64,000 bases of DNA, from NCBI GenBank assembly GCA_963811255.1, contig CAWEQI010000001.1:372001-436000 (forward strand), in the 5' to 3' direction. The stretch comes from Croceibacterium_B sp963811255 (GTDB lineage: Bacteria > Pseudomonadota > Alphaproteobacteria > Sphingomonadales > Sphingomonadaceae). The position numbers were made by a program, and so were the translations under genes. The notes beneath the pieces were generated by a model, which saw only the letters and a program-made list of their open reading frames with translations, was not told where the DNA came from and did not search any database. Shown one piece after another: positions 57,063 through 64,000 of this stretch (position 1 is its first letter; every line of letters starts with the position of its first letter).

Positions 57063-58520
57063 TCAGCCCAGCTCCGCCGTCACCACCTCGGCATCGCCGG
57101 CGGAGGAGGGCAGATCCCAGCCCTCCATCTCCTCGAGCTCCTTGCCCTTGGTCTCGTGAATGAACTTGCGCACAAGGAAGAAGCTGATCACCGCGCAGAT
57201 GCCGTAGAACGAATAGCTCGCCGACAGGCCGATCCCCGCCAGCATGAGCGGGAAGCTCTGCACGATGAGATAATTCGCAAACCACTGCGCGAAGCCGGCC
57301 ACCGCGAGCGCCGAGCCGCGGATCTGGTTGGGGAACATCTCGCCCAGCATGACCCACATCACCGGGCCCCAGCTGATGTTGAACAGCGCCGAATAAGCGA
57401 GCGCCGAGCCGACGGCGATGTGGCCCATGTCGCCGGGGAGATGGAGCGTCTCTCCCTCCAGCGTTCCGGTCGAGAAGGCATACGCCATCGCGAACAGGGT
57501 GACCGCCATGCCGACCGAGCCGATCAGCAGCAGCGGCTTGCGGCCGATCTTGTCGACCAGGCCGATGGTCACGAAGCAGGCGACCAGCGAGATCGAGTTG
57601 TTGATCATCGTCGTCAGCAGCGCCTGCGATTCCGAGAACCCGGCCGCCTGCCACAATGTGGCGCTGTAGTAGAAGATCACGTTGATGCCGACGAGCTGCT
57701 GGAAGACCGCAATGATCAGCCCGGCCCAGACGATCGGGCGCAGCAATGTGCCCTTTGCCGTCACGTCGGACAGGCGCGGGCGGTGGTCGGTCGAGAAGCT
57801 CGCGCGGATTTCACCCAGCTTGGCCTTCGCCATAGTGTCGCCGAACAGGCTGACGAGCACCTTTTCCGCCTCCTCGTGGCGACCGCTGGCCACCAGGTAG
57901 CGTGGGCTCTCGGGCACGAAGAACAGGGCGATGAGGAACACCGCCGCCGGCGCCGCCTGGGCGAGGAACATCCAGCGCCACGCCTCCAGCCCGAACGCCA
58001 GCACGGCGGTGGAATCGTTGCCCGCCGCCTGTTGCAGGAAGTAATTGGCGAAGGCTGACGCGGTCAGGCCGGCAATGATCATGATCTGCTGGACCGTCGT
58101 CATGCGCCCGCGGATATGGGCGGGAGCGACCTCGGAGATGTACGCGGGCGAGAGCACGCTCGCCGCCCCCACCGCCATGCCGCCGAAGAAGCGCGAGATC
58201 ACGAACACGACCTGGCTCGGGGCGAAGCCCTGGACCAGCGCGCCGAAGAAGAACAGCACCGCGGCCAGCCGCATCACGTTGCGCCGCCCCATCGCATCGG
58301 CCAGCCGCCCGGCGAAAAAGGCGCCCACGAAACAGCCGATGAGCAGCGACCCGACGGTGAAGCCGAGACCGCCCGAGCTCAGGTGAAAGGCCTGCGTCAG
58401 GCCCGTCTGCGTGCCGTTGACCGCGCCGCTGTCGTAACCGAACAGAAGCCCGCCGATGGTCGCCACGGCGACGATCGCCGCAATCAGCGCCATGTTCACG
58501 CCGGTCCGCGAAGTGTTCAT
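57063..58520 (-). CDS. MFS sugar porter (D-xylose/sugar-proton symporter type)
   Basis: From the ATG at 58520, with GGGGAGGA just upstream, the protein has 485 residues and about twelve membrane helices. Sugar-porter signatures are clear: IGGLLFGYDSGAVNGTQ, GRLADAMGRRNVMRLAA, SPAYISEVAPAHIRGRMTTV, PESPRYLVASGRHEEAEKVL, the sugar-binding helix FQQLVGINVIFYYSATLWQ, VDKIGRKPLLLIG, and the C-terminal FIHETKGKELEEM. This is the XylE/GalP/GLUT branch. Operator 5 lies 35 bases upstream of its start, so it is the best candidate for inner-membrane D-xylose uptake feeding the Weimberg enzymes. It heads the unit that also encodes halogenase 3 and its degenerate partner. Confidence 0.92.
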   Translation of the reverse strand: MNTSRTGVNMALIAAIVAVATIGGLLFGYDSGAVNGTQTGLTQAFHLSSGGLGFTVGSLLIGCFVGAFFAGRLADAMGRRNVMRLAAVLFFFGALVQGFAPSQVVFVISRFFGGMAVGAASVLSPAYISEVAPAHIRGRMTTVQQIMIIAGLTASAFANYFLQQAAGNDSTAVLAFGLEAWRWMFLAQAAPAAVFLIALFFVPESPRYLVASGRHEEAEKVLVSLFGDTMAKAKLGEIRASFSTDHRPRLSDVTAKGTLLRPIVWAGLIIAVFQQLVGINVIFYYSATLWQAAGFSESQALLTTMINNSISLVACFVTIGLVDKIGRKPLLLIGSVGMAVTLFAMAYAFSTGTLEGETLHLPGDMGHIAVGSALAYSALFNISWGPVMWVMLGEMFPNQIRGSALAVAGFAQWFANYLIVQSFPLMLAGIGLSASYSFYGICAVISFFLVRKFIHETKGKELEEMEGWDLPSSAGDAEVVTAELG

Positions 58521-58554
58521 TCGATCCTCCCCACCTGCGCCTTGGCAGCGCATC

Positions 58555-58570
58555 ATGTTAGCGCTACCTT
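58555..58570. promoter_or_regulatory. XylR-type operator 5
   Basis: ATGTTAGCGCTACCTT shares its first 14 bases with operator 4 and has a weaker right arm. It lies 35 bases upstream of the sugar-porter start. The small secreted-protein gene on the other strand starts 96 bases away, so it might also be affected, though that is less certain. Confidence 0.82.
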
Positions 58571-58665
58571 AGAGCCGATTGCCGCCCGTCGGCAAGGGCT
58601 TTCGCCCGGTCAGCGGCAGTTAAGCCCGCGTGGGGCACAATCGGGCAACAGAGGGAGATAGAGAG

Positions 58666-59070
58666 ATGACAATCAGCAAGCTCATCCCTGCCGCACTTGC
58701 CGTCGGCGCGCTGGCCGCGGCCGTTCCCGCGGCGGCCGCCAAGGACCGCTCCACGCAAGGTGAAGCCAAGCTCGCCAAAATCCTCGACGGTCGCACCGCC
58801 GGCAAGCCGGTGCAGTGCCTCGATCCGATGCAGCGGCGCGAGATGCAGGTGATCGACCGCACCGCGCTGGTGTTCAAGGACGGCGACACGCTCTACGTCA
58901 ACCGCCCCGCCGGGGTGAATTTCCTCACCTGGAGCGACGTGCCGGTGTTCAAGCTGTGGAGCAGCGAACTGTGCTCCAAGGACATGGCGCAGCTGCGCGA
59001 CCGCTCGACCGGAATGCTCGGCGCGACGATGGTGATGGGCGAGTTCGTCCCTTATCGTCGTAACGGCTGA
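58666..59070 (+). CDS. Small secreted hypothetical protein
   Basis: The ATG at 58666 follows GAGGGAGA and gives 134 residues. The N-terminus is a signal peptide (TISKLIPAALAVGALAAAVP, cleaved near AAAAKD). The mature part of about 110 residues has two cysteines (PVQCLDPMQ and SSELCSKDM) that could form a disulfide. It contains the recognisable pattern GRTAGKPVQCLDPMQRREMQ, then IDRTALVFKDGDTLYVNRP, often seen in small periplasmic proteins of sphingomonads annotated as hypothetical. It lies divergent to the sugar porter and convergent with an MFS gene. I assign no function. Confidence 0.68.
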   Translation: MTISKLIPAALAVGALAAAVPAAAAKDRSTQGEAKLAKILDGRTAGKPVQCLDPMQRREMQVIDRTALVFKDGDTLYVNRPAGVNFLTWSDVPVFKLWSSELCSKDMAQLRDRSTGMLGATMVMGEFVPYRRNG

Positions 59071-59074
59071 GCGC

Positions 59075-60346
59075 TCACTCTTCACCGCTTCGCACCCGCT
59101 TCAGGTCCGCGCCGACGTGACGCCCGGCGAGGAGGTAATGCGCCCCGGCCCATAGGTAGAGCGCCGCAGTGATCGCCATCGCATACGCGAGGCCCTCGGC
59201 GCGGCCGAAGCGCGGCGCAAGCCCGTCGCTCAGCACGCCGACCAGCACCGTGCCGAGCCCCTGGCCGACGAGACCGTAAATCGCGTTGAGCAGGGCCGAG
59301 CCGGTCGCGCGCATGCGCGAATGCAGCAGGTTCTGGAACACGCCGTAAGTGACGCCGAGATAGGTGTACTGGAATAGCGCGGCGGCAAACACCAACACGA
59401 GCAGCAGCGGTGCGCTGTCGCGGGTGATGCCGAAAATGTAGACCGGCGCCGCAATCATCAGGCACCCCCCGGGGATCGCTGCGTACAACGACGGCCGCCC
59501 CGCCCCGTAGCGGTCGGCCAGCTTGCCGCCGCCGAACACCGCGATCGCCCCGGGCAGACTGCCCAGCAGGGCCGACCACAACGATGCCTCAGCGAGAGAC
59601 ATGGCGAACTTGCGTACCAGCACGAAGACCAGAAAGGCATTCAGCCCGAAGCCGACCAGCGAGGCCAGGGTCGAGCCGGCGAGCAGGTGGCGCGCACTCC
59701 TGAGGCCGACGAGACGCTTAAGCACGGCCCCGAGCGACGGCACGGTGCCGCTCGCTTCGCGGTCGTAACGCCCGCGCGGCGGCTCGGCGACAAACAGCCA
59801 GGCCGCAATCGCCAGCAGCGCGCCGGGCACGGTGGCGATCAGGAACGCGTCGCGCCAGCCGAACATCTGACCCACCCAGCCGCCGCCGGCGCCGCCGACG
59901 AACGCCCCAATCGGCGGCGCGAGCATCAGCACGCTCATCGCCGTGGCACGCCTTTCCGGCGGGAAGTAATCGGCGATCACCGACTGATTGGACGGGAGCC
60001 CGACCGCCTCGCCGACGCCGACGCCGACGCGGGCGAGCAGCAACTGGGCGTAGTTGCCGACGAACCCGCAGGCGGCGGTGGCGAGCGACCACAGCAAGGT
60101 GCCGACGGCGATCAGCGTCATCCGTCGGCCGCGCTCTGCGTAGCGCGCGACGGCGATCCCCAGGGTGACGTTGAGCATCGCGAAGGCGAGCCCGGTGAGG
60201 ATCCCGACCTGGGTGTCGCTGAGGCGGAACTCCATCTGGATCGGGACCGCCAGCACGTTCATCACGATCCGGTCGAGGAAACCGACCGTGGCGACGGCGG
60301 TGAGCAGAGCCAGCGCCAGCCGCGGGGCGTCCCGGCGTGTCGTCAT
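59075..60346 (-). CDS. MFS transporter, Spns-like / general substrate type
   Basis: This 423-residue protein has about twelve membrane segments. It opens with LALALLTAVATVGFLDRIVM, NVLAVPIQMEFRLSDTQVG and ILTGLAFAMLNVTLGI, then the loop RYAERGRRMTLIAVGTLLWS, ARVGVGVGEAVGLPSNQSVI and ADYFPPERRATAMSVLMLAP. This is the spinster-like branch of the major facilitator family common in sphingomonads, often linked to lipid or aromatic substrates. No operator of the xylan type is upstream, so it appears outside the regulon. The cargo cannot be inferred. Its stop is four bases from the convergent secreted-protein gene. Confidence 0.82.
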   Translation of the reverse strand: MTTRRDAPRLALALLTAVATVGFLDRIVMNVLAVPIQMEFRLSDTQVGILTGLAFAMLNVTLGIAVARYAERGRRMTLIAVGTLLWSLATAACGFVGNYAQLLLARVGVGVGEAVGLPSNQSVIADYFPPERRATAMSVLMLAPPIGAFVGGAGGGWVGQMFGWRDAFLIATVPGALLAIAAWLFVAEPPRGRYDREASGTVPSLGAVLKRLVGLRSARHLLAGSTLASLVGFGLNAFLVFVLVRKFAMSLAEASLWSALLGSLPGAIAVFGGGKLADRYGAGRPSLYAAIPGGCLMIAAPVYIFGITRDSAPLLLVLVFAAALFQYTYLGVTYGVFQNLLHSRMRATGSALLNAIYGLVGQGLGTVLVGVLSDGLAPRFGRAEGLAYAMAITAALYLWAGAHYLLAGRHVGADLKRVRSGEE

Positions 60347-60455
60347 TCGGTTGCTCTCCCTCCGGGTACGCGCCGGCCCGCCGGCCCGATTCGCGGGCGA
60401 TTAGACACGAAGTTGACAATCGCCACAGCGTCCAGCGGGGAAAGTCCCCTCTTTT

Positions 60456-60568
60456 GTCACTTTCACGCCCTTTTTTGTCACTTTCGGCACCAATCCGTCG
60501 CCTTGCCGGCGGAAGCGTCGCCTTGGCGCGCCTGAATCGTCACTTTGTCGGTCCGAAAAGGTCGCCTT
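60456..60568. repeat. Six direct repeats of GTCRCYTT at 20-22 bp spacing in a gene-free spacer
   Basis: The 454-base spacer 60347-60800 has no convincing gene. Inside it GTCACTTT or GTCGCCTT occurs at 60456, 60477, 60497, 60517, 60539 and 60561, with steps of 21, 20, 20, 22 and 22 bases; a degenerate seventh copy (GTCAGCCT) lies at 60579. The spacing equals about two helical turns, so all copies would face the same side of the DNA. The rest of the spacer (60587-60800) shows nothing I can name. Confidence 0.75.
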
Positions 60569-60800
60569 CCAGCCCTCCGTCAGCCTGTCCTCCGTGCGTC
60601 TCGGCCTCCCGCCATGCATCGGCCGAGGGGTACGTTCGGAGAACAAAGCATAGACTTCGTGAATAGGAAAGCAGCCATTCGGCCGCTCCCAAGCATGGCT
60701 CGGAAAGACCTTACAGCAGCGTTCCCCTGTTAGCTCTGACCCTCCTCCCAACCCCCTACGGGTGGTCCCCTACACGAGACAAGCTCGGGGAGGGCTGGCG

Positions 60801-61443
60801 CTACTTCGCCGCGGCGTCCAGGTCGACCAGGCGCAGGTAGGGCTTCTTGGTCTCGAACCCTTGCGGGAATTTCTTCTTCGCTTCCTCATCCGACAGCTTG
60901 GGCGAGATGACCACCCGCTGGCCCAGCTCCCAATTGACCGGCGTGGCGACGCTCTGGGCGTCGGTCAGCTGCAGGCTGTCGATCGCGCGGAGGATCTCGG
61001 CGAAGTTGCGGCCGGTACTCGGCGGATAGGTGATGATCAGGCGGACCTTCTTGTTCGGGTCGATCACGTAGACCGAGCGGACGGTGATCGTCGCGTCTGT
61101 CTCCGGGTGGATCATACCGTAAAGCTTCGCCACCTTTTCGTCGGGATCGGCAATCATCGGGAAATCGACCGCGTAGCCTTGCGTCTCGGCGATGTCCCCT
61201 TCCCACCGGTTGTGCAATTCGACCGGATCGACCGACAGGCCGATGGTCTTGACGTTGCGCTTGTCCCACTCGGGGCGCAGGCGGGCGACTTCGCCGAGTT
61301 CGGTGGTGCACACCGGAGTGAAGTCCTTGGGATGGCTGAACAACACGCCCCAGCTGTCGCCGAGCCACTCATGAAATCGGATGTGGCCCCTGAGTGGTAT
61401 CGGCTTCGAAATCAGGGGCTGTCTGGCCGAGCTGAATGGACAT
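60801..61443 (-). pseudogene. 1-Cys peroxiredoxin (Prx6 type) with a frameshift near its N-terminus
   Basis: The gene starts at the ATG at 61443 (SIQLGQTAPDFEADTTQG), then shifts frame at a run of four G on the minus strand (61387-61390). Removing one G restores GHIRFHEWLGDSWGVLFSHP and gives a normal 213-residue protein. Family marks are the peroxidatic Cys in FTPVCTTELGEVARL, YAVDFPMIADPDEKVAKLYG, SVYVIDPNKKVRLIITYPPS, and the C-terminal arm PVNWELGQRVVISPKLSDEE. It would reduce hydroperoxides in the cytoplasm. As written the reading frame is broken after 24 codons. An error in a homopolymer is the simplest explanation, since the remainder of the coding region is well preserved. Confidence 0.85.
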
Positions 61444-61525
61444 GGTGTTGCTCCTTTTGCGTCGCGGTTGCCGCCACAGGTAAGACGTGGGCGGCGCGCA
61501 GCCAACCGACGATTGTTTGCGCCAA

Positions 61526-62200
61526 CTAAGAAATATCTGGGCCGAGCACGTAATGCGCGCTGGTCTTGGCGGCGACTTCCTCCGCCGAAACGCCCGGCGC
61601 CAATTCGATCAGCTCGAACGGGCTCTGGTGGTCCTTGCGGTGGAACACGGCGAGGTCGGTAATGATCATGTCGACCACGTTGGTGCCGGTCAGCGGCAGA
61701 TTGCACGCCGGCATGAACTTGGGCTCGCCGGCCTTGGAGACGTGCTCCATCACCACGATGATCTTCTTGACCCCCGCGACCAGGTCCATCGCCCCGCCCA
61801 TGCCCTTGATCAACTTGCCGGGGATCATCCAGTTGGCGATGTCGCCCTTTTCAGAGACTTCCATCGCGCCGAGCACGGCGAGGTCGATGTGCCCGCCGCG
61901 AATCATCGCGAAACTGGTCGCGCTGTCGAAATAGACCGTGCGCGGCAGCTCGCTCACGGTCTGCTTGCCGGCGTTGATCAGGTCGGCGTCGACCTCGTCG
62001 GGGTAGGGGAACGGCCCGATGCCGAGCATGCCGTTTTCGCTCTGCAGGGTGACGTCCATGCCTTCGGGAATGTGGTTGGCGACCAGCGTCGGGATGCCGA
62101 TGCCGAGGTTGACGTAATAGCCGTCCTCCAGCTCCTGCGCCGCGCGGGCGGCCATCTGGTCGCGGCTCCAGCCTTCGGCGACGTTGTCGTGGGTGGTCAT
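61526..62200 (-). CDS. scoB: 3-oxoacid CoA-transferase subunit B
   Basis: This 224-residue protein starts at the ATG at 62200, overlapping the subunit A stop (ATGA). It shows the class I CoA-transferase beta-subunit pattern: ELEDGYYVNLGIGIPTLVAN, the catalytic Glu in VTLQSENGMLGIGPFP, FAMIRGGHIDLAVLGAMEVS, IPGKLIKGMGGAMDLVAG and VVMEHVSKAGEPKFMPACNL. With subunit A it moves CoA from succinyl-CoA to acetoacetate or a similar 3-oxoacid. The A-B order and overlap are typical of the bacterial two-gene operon. Confidence 0.92.
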   Translation of the reverse strand: MTTHDNVAEGWSRDQMAARAAQELEDGYYVNLGIGIPTLVANHIPEGMDVTLQSENGMLGIGPFPYPDEVDADLINAGKQTVSELPRTVYFDSATSFAMIRGGHIDLAVLGAMEVSEKGDIANWMIPGKLIKGMGGAMDLVAGVKKIIVVMEHVSKAGEPKFMPACNLPLTGTNVVDMIITDLAVFHRKDHQSPFELIELAPGVSAEEVAAKTSAHYVLGPDIS

Positions 62201-62907
62201 CAGGCCGCCTCCCGTTCGCGGGTGGTCACGAATTCGATCTTCTTGTCGTACGGCGCGCCGACGATCATCCGCTGCACGTAGATGCTCGGCAGGTGGATGC
62301 AGTCGGGGTCGAGCGCGCCCGCCGGGACCAGTTCCTCGACCTCGACGACGCACACCCTGCCGCAGGTGGCGGCGGGGAGGTTGAAATTGCGCGCGGTCTT
62401 GCGGAACACACAGTTGCCGGTCTCGTCGGCCTTGTAGGCTTTCACGATCGAGAGGTCGGCGAAGATGCCGCGCTCGAGGATGTAGTCCTCGCCGTTGAAC
62501 TGTTTCACCTCCTTGCCCTCGGCGACCTGGGTGCCGACGCCGGTCTTGGTGTAGAACCCGGGGATGCCCGCGCCGGCGGCGCGCATGCGTTCGGCGAGCG
62601 TGCCTTGCGGGCAGAACTCGACCTCCAGCTCGCCGGACAGGAATTGCCGCTCGAACTCCTTGTTCTCGCCGACGTAGCTGGCGATCATCTTCTTCACCTG
62701 GCGAGTGCGCAGCAGCTTGCCGATACCTTCATTGTCGATCCCGGCGTTGTTGCTGGCGAACGTGAGATCCTTGACCCCACTCGCCTGGATGGCATTGAGC
62801 AGGCGCTCGGGAATGCCGCACAGGCCGAACCCGCCGGCAGCGATCAGCATGCCGTCGCGGAGCAGCCCGTCGAGCGCGGCGGCGGCATCGGGATAGAGTT
62901 TCTGCAT
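62200..62907 (-). CDS. scoA: 3-oxoacid CoA-transferase subunit A
   Basis: This 235-residue subunit starts at the ATG at 62907, with GGGAGACG upstream. It shows DGMLIAAGGFGLCGIPERLL, LTFASNNAGIDNEGIGKLLR, the substrate-loop SYVGENKEFERQFLSGELEV, PQGTLAERMRAAGAGIPGFY and AYKADETGNCVFRKTARNFN, all diagnostic of the alpha subunit of succinyl-CoA:3-ketoacid CoA-transferase. The pair works in ketone-body or branched-chain breakdown in the cytoplasm. The region upstream, from 62908, is a long gene-free spacer with an inverted repeat that could serve as its control site. Confidence 0.93.
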   Translation of the reverse strand: MQKLYPDAAAALDGLLRDGMLIAAGGFGLCGIPERLLNAIQASGVKDLTFASNNAGIDNEGIGKLLRTRQVKKMIASYVGENKEFERQFLSGELEVEFCPQGTLAERMRAAGAGIPGFYTKTGVGTQVAEGKEVKQFNGEDYILERGIFADLSIVKAYKADETGNCVFRKTARNFNLPAATCGRVCVVEVEELVPAGALDPDCIHLPSIYVQRMIVGAPYDKKIEFVTTREREAA

Positions 62908-63223
62908 GCACGTCTCCCTTGGCCGGCGATCCGGCCGTCAGCGGTCGCGGCCCCTCGTCCTAGGCGGCGGCGCGAGACGCGCAAGCCGCAATTTGCCGGA
63001 GCCGGGCGGCCATTCATGGCCCAAGACGCTATCGCAGCGCAATATAGTTGCGATTCTTACCGGATGGCTCCCTGTACTAAGGCATTGGAATTGCCCCGCA
63101 AGAGTGCGAAACGGCGGCTTGGCTTGCACTTCTTGCAACAGAAAATGCTCTTTTCGCACTTGCGAGATGTGAGCATATGCAGCATATGAAGCGGGCCTTT
63201 CAGGCATCCTCTCCCAAAACTTC
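62908..63223. other. Gene-free spacer with inverted repeats
   Basis: I see no convincing gene here. Notable elements are TTGCACTTCTTGCAA at 63124-63138 (arms TTGCA/TGCAA) and the wider pair AGTGCGAAA (near 63103) and TTTCGCACT (near 63152), which could fold a long hairpin. It also has the doubled GCATATG at 63173-63188. The stretch 63040-63190 is less GC-rich than its surroundings, which suits a promoter for scoAB on the minus strand or for a rightward transcript ending in the terminators at 63224-63394. Confidence 0.4.
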
Positions 63224-63394
63224 AGGCCCGGGCGGCGACGCTCGGGCCTTTTTCTTTGTCCCTCCCGGGAGGGCCCGGACGGCAACGCTCAGGCCTTTTT
63301 CTTTGTCCCTCCCGGGAGGGCCCGGACGGCAACGCTCAGGCCTTTTCTTTGTCCCTCCCGGGAGGGGCCCGGGTGGCGATGCCCGGGCCTTTTT
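63224..63394 (+). repeat. 47-bp tandem repeat array with terminator hairpins
   Basis: Three consecutive 47-base units begin at 63246, 63293 and 63340, and a fourth starts at 63387 and breaks off. Each contains CCTTTT(T)CTTTGTCCCTCCC and the palindrome CCCTCCCGGGAGGG. The first and last edges form good rho-independent terminators for the plus strand: AGGCCCGGG/CTCGGGCCT at 63224-63249 and GGCCCGGG/CCCGGGCC at 63366-63389, each followed by five T. No upstream plus-strand gene is recognised. The remaining spacer, 63395-63530, shows nothing else. Confidence 0.8.
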
Positions 63395-63530
63395 CTTGCC
63401 CGCTCGCGGAAACACCCGACGACGGCAGGCATTCTCGTAAGCGACGGCCGCGCGAGCGGGGTTTGCAATCGGCAATCCTCGACCCTAGCTGTGGCGGACA
63501 AGAACACCAGAACCGGGAGCGAGCGCGCCG

Positions 63531-64000
63531 ATGGCTGACGTAGCGGAGCAAGTGAAGCAAGGCACCATCCGGCTGCAGGTTGCCGCCGCCCGGCAGGAGG
63601 AAAGCGGCCAGGGCGTCGCCCGGATGCCGCGGTCGGCGTTCCAGGCGCTCGGCATCACCGACGGCGATTCGATCGAGATCGAAGGCAAGCGGCTGACCGC
63701 CGCGGTCGCCATTCCCGGCTATCCCGAGGACGAGACGCTCGCAGTCGTCCGTCTCGACGGGCTGCAGCGGGCCAACGCCGGCACGTCCTCCGGCGAGCAC
63801 GTCACCATCCGCCGCGCGGAGAGTAAGCCGGCGACGCGGGTGGTGTTCGCCCCCGCCCAGCGCGAGATGCGGCTGCACGGCCCGACAGAGGCGCTCAAGC
63901 GGGTGTTCTTCGAGAAGCCGCTCGTCGCCGGCGATCTCGTCGCCACTCACGGCCAGCAGCCGGTGCAGAACATGCCGCCCGAAGTGCGGCGGATGTTCAA
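63531..64000 (+). CDS. CDC48/VCP-like AAA ATPase, N-terminal part
   Basis: The ATG at 63531, with GGGAG upstream, opens a frame that runs off the window after 156 codons. The visible part is the N-terminal substrate-adaptor domain of CDC48-like proteins: a double-psi barrel (IRLQVAAARQEESGQGVARM, then ALGITDGDSIEIEGKRLTAA, VVRLDGLQRANAGTSSGEHV) and a second subdomain (VVFAPAQREMRLHGPTEALK, FFEKPLVAGDLVATHG). The two ATPase domains would lie beyond the window. Such proteins unfold and remodel protein complexes. The assignment rests on the N-domain alone. Confidence 0.75.
   Translation, partial: MADVAEQVKQGTIRLQVAAARQEESGQGVARMPRSAFQALGITDGDSIEIEGKRLTAAVAIPGYPEDETLAVVRLDGLQRANAGTSSGEHVTIRRAESKPATRVVFAPAQREMRLHGPTEALKRVFFEKPLVAGDLVATHGQQPVQNMPPEVRRMF

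Noticed and set aside
60401..60751. 116-codon minus-strand frame through the repeat array
   Set aside because: Its sequence is the translation of the GTCRCYTT repeats plus unrelated spacer; no ribosome-binding site and no family resemblance.
63246..63394. Possible CRISPR array
   Set aside because: The 47-base units are contiguous with no variable spacers; they are tandem repeats with terminator hairpins.

Overview
The window is high-GC DNA from an alphaproteobacterium, most likely a sphingomonad (Sphingomonas/Novosphingobium type) with a Caulobacter-like carbohydrate physiology. This rests on recognisable families: a Xanthomonas/Caulobacter-type TonB receptor next to flavin-dependent halogenases, Weimberg xylose enzymes closely resembling Caulobacter XylB and XylD, and a CDC48-like AAA protein. 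The assignment is by protein recognition only; no rRNA or tRNA gene is present.

Positions 1-7371 carry a plus-strand surface-polysaccharide cluster. It holds four glycosyltransferases (one cut by the window edge, one split by an in-frame amber codon), a UDP-glucuronate decarboxylase-like enzyme, a small charged protein, a polysaccharide pyruvyltransferase-family protein and an F420-hydrogenase-beta-like iron-sulfur protein. Positions 7447-16455 are mixed chromosomal genes: an NDUFA9-like epimerase, NfeD and an SPFH protein, a PQQ-type sugar dehydrogenase, a Crp/Fnr regulator, and a CheB-CheR-PAS gene broken by three frameshifts.

Positions 16460-58520 are the core: a large xylan/beta-glycan utilisation locus. 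Five nearly identical palindromes (consensus ATGNTAGCGCTANCAN, centres near 17832, 24649, 38983, 49823 and 58562) each sit at the head of a transcription unit, and four lie between divergent units. They fit the encoded LacI-family regulator, which is itself in one of the units. The units supply outer-membrane uptake (TonB receptor), backbone and side-chain hydrolases (GH10, GH67, GH43, three GH3, two GH5), two esterases, two sugar/uronate transporters, and xylose oxidation by the Weimberg route (xylB, xylC, xylD, xylX; the final semialdehyde dehydrogenase is not in the window). A fused 5-oxoprolinase/hydantoinase gene follows xylD.

The least explained part, 49936-57014, is a cassette of four flavin-dependent halogenase-family proteins and one JmjC/cupin protein. 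It is under the same operators and shares one of them with the TonB receptor. One of the four paralogues has lost the usual catalytic Lys and Glu. This halogenase/JmjC module tied to xylan uptake is the best candidate for an undescribed system.

Positions 58666-64000 hold a small secreted protein, an MFS transporter, a spacer with a ~21-bp periodic repeat array, a frameshifted 1-Cys peroxiredoxin, a 3-oxoacid CoA-transferase pair, a 47-bp tandem repeat containing terminator hairpins, and the start of a CDC48-like AAA ATPase. Several genes carry single-base or small-indel lesions, so uncorrected sequence errors are a real possibility.
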